From Candidatus Nanopelagicales bacterium (GTDB lineage: Bacteria > Actinomycetota > Actinomycetes > S36-B12): DNA of 7,879 nucleotides. Below are positions 1 to 5,386 of the stretch, in pieces. The stretch covers positions 1-7,879 of the forward strand of contig JALQSY010000075.1 in NCBI GenBank assembly GCA_023264215.1, in the 5' to 3' direction. The translations under genes were made by a program, and so were the position numbers. The notes beneath the pieces were generated by a model. That model had not been told where the DNA came from. It saw only the letters and a program-made list of their open reading frames with translations, and did not search any database. Position 1 is the first letter of the stretch; each line of letters begins with the position of its first letter.

Positions 1-1
1 G

Positions 2-1420
2 TCAACTCCGACGAGCGGTGAAGAGAGCCGAGAAGATGGCGCTCAGGGCCGGATCGCGCACCTCCGGCGGCAGTGCATCGATGAGGGCATGCACGGGCGC
101 CATCTCCTCCGGCAGGCCCGCGCCGGAGGTCAGGTCGGGCAGGTTGGCGAATGCCGCCTCGAGATCGTCTGACACGTCGATCCACGGCAGATCGCGGATC
201 TCGTCAGTGCTTGCACGCAGATCCGCCACGAACCGGTCGATGCTGTCCAGGGAGACCGGCTGCATGGTGAGATGCACTGTCCTCGGCAGGTCGCCCAGGC
301 TCGGCTGCGGCTGGAGCGTCCAGCCGCGGCGACGCATCGCGTCCGCGAGGCGGAAGGGGTCGATGCCGCCGTCCCCGTCACCGGTGAGTGCGATCAGGCT
401 CGTGTCGGGCGGCCCGAGTACGCGCACTCCGGGGATCTCCGCCGCGGCCTCGACGACCGCTTCGGTTGCTTGCCGGGCGCGACGCACCGCGTCGATGTAG
501 CCCTCGTGGCCGAGTGAGTGGGCCACGGCCCACGCCGCTGCCATCGGCCCGGCGGACTTGGTGCTCTGCAGTGTCGTGTTCACGACCGGATAGCCGGGCC
601 ACGAAGAGAACGCGTAGTAGACGCCCGAGCGATAGTCGGCGTCGCGGAAGAGCAGGAGCGAGGCCCCCTTGGGTGAGAAGCCGTACTTATGGAGATCGAA
701 CGCGATCGACGTGACACCGGGCAGCGTGAAGTCGATCTCGGGCACGTCATCACCGGCCATCCGGGCGTAGCCGAGGGAGAAACCGCCGATGCACGCGTCG
801 ACGTGGCAGGGCACGCCGTGCGCAGCGGCCGCTGCGGCGATCCCTCCGACCTCGTCGACGACTCCGTGGGCGTAGGACGGCGCGGAGGTCACAACGAGGG
901 CGACGTCGTCGCTGGATTCGTCGAGCGACGCGGCAACCGACGTGGCTGTCAGTCGCAGGCTGGCACGGTCGACCGGGATCGTGCGTACGTGGACCCCGAG
1001 CAGATGGGCGGCCTTGTGGAACGCCGGATGCACCGTGTCCGCGACGATCATCGAGGATTGCCCGTCTCCTCCACGGCGGCGCCAGTGCTCGCGCGCGGCC
1101 AGGACGGCGAGGATGCAGGACTCGGTGCCCCCACTCGTCACGACACCGGCGGCGTCACCAGGTGCCCGCATGAGATCCAGCCCCCAGCCCACGAGGTCGT
1201 TCTCGATCCGCGCCACGCTCGGGAAGGTCGTGGGGTCGAGGGCATTGACCTCGCCGAAGTCACGCAGGGCGGCAAGCCCGGCGGCCGTGGCATCTGCGTC
1301 CCCGGCGTCGTACACGTAGGCGAGGACCCTTCCGCCGTGGATGGGGGGATCGTCGCGGCGGATCTGGTCCAGCGTCGAGGCGACCTGGTCAGCTCGGATG
1401 CCCACGTCGGGGATTCCCAT
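2..1420 (-). CDS. PLP-dependent group II decarboxylase / sphingosine-1-phosphate lyase-like enzyme
   Basis: A complete 472-residue protein of the fold-type I PLP enzyme family that includes group II amino acid decarboxylases, archaeal MfnA and sphingosine-1-phosphate lyase (SPL). Visible motifs, in order: TSGGTES (95-101), which binds the cofactor phosphate; HPAFHKAAH (131-139), with the His that stacks on the PLP ring; HVDAC (206-210), with Asp208 for the pyridine nitrogen; and DLHKYGFSPKGAS (242-254), with Lys245 as the Schiff-base lysine. The HKYG..PKG form and the following SSWPGYP segment resemble SPL more than glutamate or aromatic amino acid decarboxylases. The protein has no N-terminal membrane helix, unlike eukaryotic SPL, so it is likely cytosolic. 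The ATG at 1418-1420 is preceded by GAGGAGGT four bases away, which fixes the start. The substrate cannot be read from the sequence; alternatives are an amino acid decarboxylase or a phosphoamine lyase. It is the last gene of the minus-strand group, 93 bp after the small membrane protein gene. Confidence 0.88.
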   Translation of the reverse strand: MGIPDVGIRADQVASTLDQIRRDDPPIHGGRVLAYVYDAGDADATAAGLAALRDFGEVNALDPTTFPSVARIENDLVGWGLDLMRAPGDAAGVVTSGGTESCILAVLAAREHWRRRGGDGQSSMIVADTVHPAFHKAAHLLGVHVRTIPVDRASLRLTATSVAASLDESSDDVALVVTSAPSYAHGVVDEVGGIAAAAAAHGVPCHVDACIGGFSLGYARMAGDDVPEIDFTLPGVTSIAFDLHKYGFSPKGASLLLFRDADYRSGVYYAFSSWPGYPVVNTTLQSTKSAGPMAAAWAVAHSLGHEGYIDAVRRARQATEAVVEAAAEIPGVRVLGPPDTSLIALTGDGDGGIDPFRLADAMRRRGWTLQPQPSLGDLPRTVHLTMQPVSLDSIDRFVADLRASTDEIRDLPWIDVSDDLEAAFANLPDLTSGAGLPEEMAPVHALIDALPPEVRDPALSAIFSALFTARRS

Positions 1421-1424
1421 GACT

Positions 1425-1432
1425 ACCTCCTC
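1425..1432 (-). promoter_or_regulatory. Strong Shine-Dalgarno site of the PLP enzyme gene
   Basis: On the minus strand GAGGAGGT lies 4 bases before the ATG at 1420. It is a near-perfect match to the anti-SD sequence and decides the start codon. Confidence 0.8.
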
Positions 1433-1437
1433 GGGGG

Positions 1438-1443
1438 AGCGTA
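1438..1443 (-). promoter_or_regulatory. Possible -10 element upstream of the PLP enzyme gene
   Basis: On the minus strand TACGCT fits the actinobacterial TAnnnT -10 pattern and lies 17 bases before the start codon. Seventeen bases further upstream is only a weak -35 candidate (TCCACC). A promoter here would let the PLP gene be transcribed independently of the trmB operon. This is a pattern match only. Confidence 0.3.
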
Positions 1444-1474
1444 GTCGCGCCGCGCCGATCGGTGGAGTCCTTCG

Positions 1475-1514
1475 ACGACGGGTGCCGCGTCGTGGTTGAG
1501 GTGCTCCTCGAACC
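1475..1514 (-). terminator. Two adjacent hairpins after the small membrane protein gene
   Basis: Reading the minus strand, the first stem-loop starts in the stop codon at 1514. GGTTCGAGG pairs with CCTCAACC around an AGCA loop, giving 8 bp with one bulged C (1494-1514). The second follows with no spacer: ACGACG pairs with CGTCGT around a 7-base loop (1475-1493). There is no U-run, so this is not a classical intrinsic terminator, but U-less hairpins are often proposed as actinobacterial terminators or mRNA 3' stabilisers. The position, exactly at the end of the coupled three-gene operon and before a separate -10/SD pair, suits such a role. Confidence 0.4.
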
Positions 1515-1720
1515 TAGGTCGTCAGCTCTTGCATCTTCTTCCTCGTGAAGATGGCCGCACCGGCAATGACCACGGTGATGAGGGCGAACACTGCGGTGAC
1601 GACATCGAATCCGATGCCCACGGCTCGGACGACGGTCGCGATCGCAAACATGACGGCCCCGGCGACTTGGAGGAGGAAGGCGAAGCGCAACTGGCGACGC
1701 ATCTGCTCCTCGGGGGTCAT
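1514..1720 (-). CDS. Small two-helix membrane protein, unknown function
   Basis: A 68-residue protein with two hydrophobic segments, about residues 11-31 and 38-58. They are flanked by a basic N-terminus (MRRQ, 7-10) and a basic C-terminal tail (RKK, 60-62). By the positive-inside rule both ends should face the cytoplasm, making a helical hairpin. The start ATG overlaps the TGA of the upstream methyltransferase gene (ATGA, 4 bp), so the start is well supported and translation is probably coupled. I do not recognise the family and see no catalytic motif. Its link to the RNA methyltransferases rests on operon position only. Confidence 0.75.
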   Translation of the reverse strand: MTPEEQMRRQLRFAFLLQVAGAVMFAIATVVRAVGIGFDVVTAVFALITVVIAGAAIFTRKKMQELTT

Positions 1721-2910
1721 ACGTCGAGGCTAGCGGGTCGCTCGAGGAGCCCCACGCACTCGACGTGGTGGGTCATCGGAAACATGTCGAATGCCCGCAG
1801 TTCGCGAAGTCGCCAGCCCGACTCGCTCATGCTCGCCACGTCGCGGGCGAAGGCGGCCGGGTCGCAGGCCACGTAGACGATGGCGCGGGGGGAGAGCTTC
1901 GACATGCGCTCCATCACCTCGCGCCCGGCTCCCGTGCGGGGCGGATCGAGCACGATCAGGTCGCATCGTCGCAGCGATCCCTGCCGGAGCCAGCGATCGA
2001 CGCGATCGTGGTGGATGTGGACGGTCGGCTCGCCGTGAAGGGATCGGCGCGCGCCCTTGACCGCGGTGTGGTCGCTCTCCACCGCATCAATGCGGCCGCC
2101 CGGTCCGAGGTCGTCGGCGAAGGCTCCCGCGAAGAGCCCGACTCCGGCATACAGGTCGAGCAGATGCTCGCCGGTGGCGGGCGCCAGGAACTCGCCCACA
2201 GCATCGACCAGCGCCTGTGCCGCGCCAGCGTGCACCTGCCAGAAGGCCGTCGCATCGAAGGTCCACTCGCGACCGGCCGCCGTCTCGTGCACGCGCGCCT
2301 CTCCGGGCCGCGGATCCGGCAGCACCACCGCGGCGCCCTGCGGCTGCACGGCCAGCACGTCGGTCACCCCCGTCCAGTCCTGGCCCAGCACCTCCGTGCC
2401 TCCGATGGCCGGCGCCGCGATGAGGCACTCCTCGATCGGCACGATGTCATGGGAGTGGTGCGCGCGAAGGCCGGCGTGACCCTGGTCGTCCACGGCGTAT
2501 CTCATGCGCGTCCGCCAGCCGAGCCCGGACTCGTCTCCCGGCAGGGCGTCGACCCTGAGGTCGTCCCATCTTCCAGCGGGCTCCCGGCCGATCCGCGTGA
2601 GTTGGTCGATGACGACCCGGGCCTTGAATCGCCGCTGGGCAGCAAGGGTCATGTACTGCCAGTCGCAGCCACCGCAGCTTCCGAAGTACGCGCACGGCGG
2701 AAGTACGCGTTCAGCAGATGCCTCGAGCACCTCGACGGTCGTCGCCCTGATGAAGCGCCCGTGTCCGGGTGCATCCGTCACCGAAGCGATCACCCGCTCA
2801 CCGGGGATGGCGCCTCGCGCGAAGACGACCTGTCCCTCGTGCCTGCCGACGGCCTCACCCCCGTGGGCCATCCCGGTGAGCTCGAGCGTGATTCGATCAC
2901 CGCTGATCAC
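1717..2910 (-). CDS. TrmA/RumA-family RNA (uracil-C5)-methyltransferase, TRAM and [4Fe-4S] type
   Basis: Predicted SAM-dependent enzyme that methylates carbon 5 of a uridine in rRNA or tRNA. The 397-residue form starts at the GTG at 2908-2910, which overlaps the trmB TGA (GTGA). A much longer upstream frame exists, but it lies inside trmB and gives an Arg-rich nonsense N-terminus. Domains: an N-terminal TRAM RNA-binding domain (about 3-65); cysteines C73, C79, C82 (CX5CX2C) and C162, matching the iron-sulfur ligand pattern of E. coli RumA/RlmD; FWQ (223-225); the SAM loop DLYAGVG (252-258); LDPPRTG (321-327); the catalytic Cys349 in VACDP; and the Glu384 general base in FPMTHHVE (377-384). 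All key residues are present. The target (23S rRNA U747/U1939 or tRNA U54) cannot be decided from sequence, so no gene symbol is given. It is translationally coupled to trmB upstream and to the 68-residue membrane protein downstream. Confidence 0.92.
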   Translation of the reverse strand: MISGDRITLELTGMAHGGEAVGRHEGQVVFARGAIPGERVIASVTDAPGHGRFIRATTVEVLEASAERVLPPCAYFGSCGGCDWQYMTLAAQRRFKARVVIDQLTRIGREPAGRWDDLRVDALPGDESGLGWRTRMRYAVDDQGHAGLRAHHSHDIVPIEECLIAAPAIGGTEVLGQDWTGVTDVLAVQPQGAAVVLPDPRPGEARVHETAAGREWTFDATAFWQVHAGAAQALVDAVGEFLAPATGEHLLDLYAGVGLFAGAFADDLGPGGRIDAVESDHTAVKGARRSLHGEPTVHIHHDRVDRWLRQGSLRRCDLIVLDPPRTGAGREVMERMSKLSPRAIVYVACDPAAFARDVASMSESGWRLRELRAFDMFPMTHHVECVGLLERPASLDV

Positions 2911-3557
2911 GGTGCTACTCGCTCGAACCACATGTCCGCGGCGTCGCGACCGGCGGCGCGCCCTCGGCGCTCGTACCTGGTGTGCGGACGCCACTCGGGT
3001 CGAGGGATCCGCCCACCCCGCCAGGCGGTGCTTCCCGAGACCTCGTCCTCGATCCACTCGGCGTACTCCGCCCAATCGGTCGCGACGTGCCAGAAGCCGC
3101 CGACCGCGACGCGATCGGCCAGTGCGTCGGCGAACGCGGTGGTGACCAGCCGGCGGCGATGATGTCGCTTCTTTGGCCACGGGTCGGGGAAGTACGTGCG
3201 GACTCCGTCGAGCCGGCCGGGGGGTATCGCGGGCAGCACGTGCCGGATGTCGGCATCCACGACGTGGACGTTGGTCAGGCCGCGCTCGCGGATCGATGCC
3301 AGCAGGTCGCCGATGCCGGGGGTGTGCGTGTCGACGGCAAGGATGTCGTGCTCAGGATCCGCGATCGCTATGGCCACGACGGCCTCGCCTGCACCGAAGC
3401 CGATGTCGAGGACGAGTGGACGATCTCCCGCGAGGGCAGGATGGCCGGCAAGCTGGTCGGGGGCGATGAGGGCTGTGCCGGGGTCCGCGAGGGCTCGCTC
3501 CTGCCGAGCGGTCCGTCGCCCGCGGCGATGTTTGGTCGTCGGCAGGAGGGTGTCCAT
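2907..3557 (-). CDS. trmB: tRNA (guanine-N7-)-methyltransferase TrmB
   Basis: Predicted SAM-dependent enzyme that makes 7-methylguanosine at position 46 of tRNA variable loops; cytosolic. The 216-residue protein carries the full family signature: the SAM-binding VLDIGFGAGE (49-58), the HTPGIG segment (78-83), FPDPWPKKRHHRRRL (123-137), ATDWAEYAEW (159-168), and the C-terminal RPHTRYERRG (190-199) with DMWFER (208-213). The ATG at 3555-3557 is preferred because GGAAGGGGA lies 2 bases before it. An in-frame TTG at 3617 would add 20 residues of low-complexity basic sequence with no family match. It is the first gene of the minus-strand operon and overlaps the next gene by 4 bp. It diverges from phoD across 77 bp. 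Confidence 0.95.
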   Translation of the reverse strand: MDTLLPTTKHRRGRRTARQERALADPGTALIAPDQLAGHPALAGDRPLVLDIGFGAGEAVVAIAIADPEHDILAVDTHTPGIGDLLASIRERGLTNVHVVDADIRHVLPAIPPGRLDGVRTYFPDPWPKKRHHRRRLVTTAFADALADRVAVGGFWHVATDWAEYAEWIEDEVSGSTAWRGGRIPRPEWRPHTRYERRGRAAGRDAADMWFERVAP

Positions 3558-3559
3558 GC

Positions 3560-3568
3560 TCCCCTTCC
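3560..3568 (-). promoter_or_regulatory. Ribosome binding site deciding the trmB start
   Basis: Minus-strand GGAAGGGGA ends 2 bases before the ATG at 3557, and its AAGGGG core can pair with the anti-SD. The alternative TTG start at 3617 has no comparable site, so the shorter 216-residue protein is favoured. Confidence 0.6.
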
Positions 3569-3601
3569 CGCGTGGCCTGCTGGCGTTGGTCGATTGGTGG
3601 G

Positions 3602-3619
3602 ACCTGAGTCTCCTCAAGT
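3602..3619. repeat. 18-bp imperfect inverted repeat in the trmB-phoD divergent region
   Basis: Two 7-base arms, ACCTGAG (3602-3608) and CTCAAGT (3613-3619), match as an inverted repeat at 6 of 7 positions around a 4-base centre. The repeat ends 3 bases before the putative phoD -10 (3623-3628), a place where an operator or activator site would act. As minus-strand RNA it would form a 7-bp stem (one G-U pair) capped by a GAGA tetraloop, so it could instead be a structure in the trmB leader. No regulator is identified. Confidence 0.45.
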
Positions 3620-3622
3620 GCC

Positions 3623-3628
3623 TAGTCT
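3623..3628 (+). promoter_or_regulatory. Putative -10 element of phoD (leaderless transcript)
   Basis: TAGTCT fits TAnnnT and ends 6 bases before the ATG at 3635, so transcription would begin at or very near the start codon. No SD-like purine run lies just before this ATG (the preceding bases are GCCCCC), consistent with leaderless translation, which is common in actinobacteria. The identical hexamer precedes plsB. No clear -35 was found. Confidence 0.5.
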
Positions 3629-3634
3629 GCCCCC

Positions 3635-5323
3635 ATGACTGACGACACCCCCGCGGGCGGCCTGGACCGCCGCTCCTTCCTGGCCCTCGGTGCGGTCGCT
3701 ACCGGCGCCTCCGTCCTCGTCCCGACTACCCCCGCCCTTGCCGGCCGGACCGTGCGGGCCTCCGGTGAGGTCTTCGCCCTCGGCGTTGCTTCTGGGGATC
3801 CGCTACCCGACTCGGTCATCCTGTGGACGCGCCTGGCTCCCAGGCCGCTCGAACTCGATGGCGGTATGGGCAAGGCAACGGCGACTGTGGAGTGGGAGGT
3901 GGCCTCCGATGAGGCGTTCAGCAACATCGTCGCCCGAGGATCCGAGGAGGCTGGTCCCACGTACGGGCACAGCGTGCACGTTGACGTCAAGGGACTAGCC
4001 GCAGACAGCTGGTACTACTACCGCTTCAAGCACGGCACGGAGCTCTCCCCGGTGGGACGCACACGCACTACCCCTGAAGCCGGGGCCTCCATGTCGCGTC
4101 TGCGCGTCGGTCAGACATCCTGTGCCAACTGGCAGTCGGGCTACTACCAGCTCTATTCCGATCTTGCTGCCCAGGAGCCGGACTACTGGCTGGCGCTCGG
4201 AGACTACATATACGAGTACGGCAACAAGGGCTACATGCGCCCCACCCAGACGAAGCCCCTTCGCCGCATCCCGTGGGAGGGCGAGACGCATACGATCTGG
4301 CAGTACCGCCGTCAGTACGGCCTCTACCGGTCCTCAACCGACTTGCAGGCACTCCACGCAGCAGCGCCGTACTCGGTGGTCTGGGATGACCACGAGGTGG
4401 ACAACAACTTCACGGCGTCCAAGAGCGGCGGAGATGGCCAGAAGGACCGCGTGAAGTTCCGCAAGCGTCGAGCGGCCGGCTTCCAGGCCTTCTGGGAGAA
4501 CCATGCGATTCGGATCCCACAGCCTGAGCCGATGCCCCGCCGCATGAAGATCTACCGCGAGATCGCCTGGGGGACCCTGGCCACCTTCCTCCTGCTCGAT
4601 GGCCGCCAGTACCGGACGGATCAACCCGGTGACAACACCCCGAACGACTTCGGCGGCTGGGTGGACGGCATGTTCGACCCGGAGGCATCGATGCTGGGTG
4701 CCAAGCAGGAGGCTTGGCTGGCCGACACCCTTCGGGATTCCATGGCGCGATGGAGTTTCATCTCGCAGCAGACGGTGGTCGCTGACATCAATGGCGGAGT
4801 CGGTATCCCTCTGCCGAGGGGCCTGTACAACTACGACTCCTGGGACGGCTACTGGTCAGCCCGCGAGCGGCTTGTTTCCGCGATCACAACTGGCCAGGTG
4901 CGAAATCCGGTCGTGCTCACAGGCGATTTCCACTGCAACCTTGCCTTCGATCTGCTCGCCGAGTGGCCTGATCCGCGCGACTTCCCAAGTATCGGGGAAC
5001 TGGTTGCCGCGACGAAGGCGTGGGACAGGCCGGCTGTGGCGGCCGAGATCGCCACAGGGGCCATCTCCTCGCCGACATTCTTCGAGCCGGGCGGTCCGGC
5101 GGCGGCGGCTGGCCCGGGCACGCTCGCCGGGACTCCTTGGGCGCGGCACGGCGAGCTGCTCAACAACGGCTATGTCCTGCATGACATCACCCCCGAATCG
5201 GATCGGGCGCTCTTCCGGATCTGCCGGGCGAACTTCAAGCGGACGACGACAGAAGGCAAGCCTCATGATGACAAGACGGTCGTCATCGCCGATGGCGTCC
5301 CAGGAGTCAGTGAGGTCCTCTAG
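3635..5323 (+). CDS. phoD: PhoD-family alkaline phosphatase/phosphodiesterase, Tat-exported
   Basis: A 562-residue protein predicted to hydrolyse phosphate mono- or diesters outside the membrane. The N-terminus is a Tat signal: the twin-arginine motif DRRSFLALG (11-19), a hydrophobic stretch, and a likely cleavage site after PALA (33-36). Next is the PhoD N-terminal domain with FALGVASGDP (47-56) and ILWTRL (62-67). The metallophosphatase core follows: QTSCANW (160-166), LALGDYIYEYG (187-197), VVWDDHEVDNN (248-258), LLDGRQYRTDQ (320-330), and VLTGDFHCN (427-435). The Cys, Tyr, Asp, Asn and His residues known in PhoD enzymes to hold iron and calcium appear conserved (C163, D190, Y193, D251/D252, H253, D431, H433). 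Length is normal for the family. No recognisable PHO box was found. Export through Tat fits an enzyme that must load metal in the cytoplasm. The physiological substrate (phosphoesters, nucleic acids or wall teichoic acid-like polymers) is open. It lies 63 bp upstream of plsB on the same strand. Confidence 0.93.
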   Translation: MTDDTPAGGLDRRSFLALGAVATGASVLVPTTPALAGRTVRASGEVFALGVASGDPLPDSVILWTRLAPRPLELDGGMGKATATVEWEVASDEAFSNIVARGSEEAGPTYGHSVHVDVKGLAADSWYYYRFKHGTELSPVGRTRTTPEAGASMSRLRVGQTSCANWQSGYYQLYSDLAAQEPDYWLALGDYIYEYGNKGYMRPTQTKPLRRIPWEGETHTIWQYRRQYGLYRSSTDLQALHAAAPYSVVWDDHEVDNNFTASKSGGDGQKDRVKFRKRRAAGFQAFWENHAIRIPQPEPMPRRMKIYREIAWGTLATFLLLDGRQYRTDQPGDNTPNDFGGWVDGMFDPEASMLGAKQEAWLADTLRDSMARWSFISQQTVVADINGGVGIPLPRGLYNYDSWDGYWSARERLVSAITTGQVRNPVVLTGDFHCNLAFDLLAEWPDPRDFPSIGELVAATKAWDRPAVAAEIATGAISSPTFFEPGGPAAAAGPGTLAGTPWARHGELLNNGYVLHDITPESDRALFRICRANFKRTTTEGKPHDDKTVVIADGVPGVSEVL

Positions 5324-5362
5324 CGACCTGTGGGATCTGACCCGCGCCGCCGCCTCCCGCCC

Positions 5363-5368
5363 TAGTCT
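5363..5368 (+). promoter_or_regulatory. Putative -10 element of plsB
   Basis: TAGTCT, preceded by CC exactly as at phoD, lies 18 bases before the ATG at 5387. A transcript starting about 7 bases downstream would have a leader of roughly 12 bases that still contains GGAGG. No convincing -35 is visible. It suggests plsB need not depend on phoD transcription. Confidence 0.45.
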
Positions 5369-5375
5369 TGGCACC

Positions 5376-5380
5376 GGAGG
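5376..5380 (+). promoter_or_regulatory. Shine-Dalgarno site of plsB
   Basis: GGAGG lies 6 bases before the ATG at 5387-5389, which supports this start. Confidence 0.75.
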
Positions 5381-5386
5381 GCCATC

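Noticed and set aside
689..1444. 251-residue plus-strand frame antisense to the PLP enzyme
   Set aside because: It has no motifs or convincing ribosome binding site, and the PLP active-site motifs on the other strand cover the same bases.
1765..3162. 465-residue plus-strand open frame antisense to the TrmA-like gene and part of trmB
   Set aside because: The minus strand encodes well-conserved methyltransferase motifs throughout. The plus frame spans two genes and shows no motif of its own.
2911..3180. N-terminal extension of the TrmA-like gene to the GTG at 3180
   Set aside because: The extra 90 residues are Arg-rich, lie wholly inside trmB, and precede the TRAM domain. The GTGA overlap start at 2910 gives the expected family length.
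3558..3617. Extension of trmB to the TTG at 3617
   Set aside because: It would add 20 residues without family similarity. The ATG at 3557 has a good Shine-Dalgarno site.
5313..5329. Short inverted repeat AGGTC...GACCT around the phoD stop codon
   Set aside because: A 5-bp stem with a 7-base loop and no U-run is too weak to call a terminator and is expected by chance.
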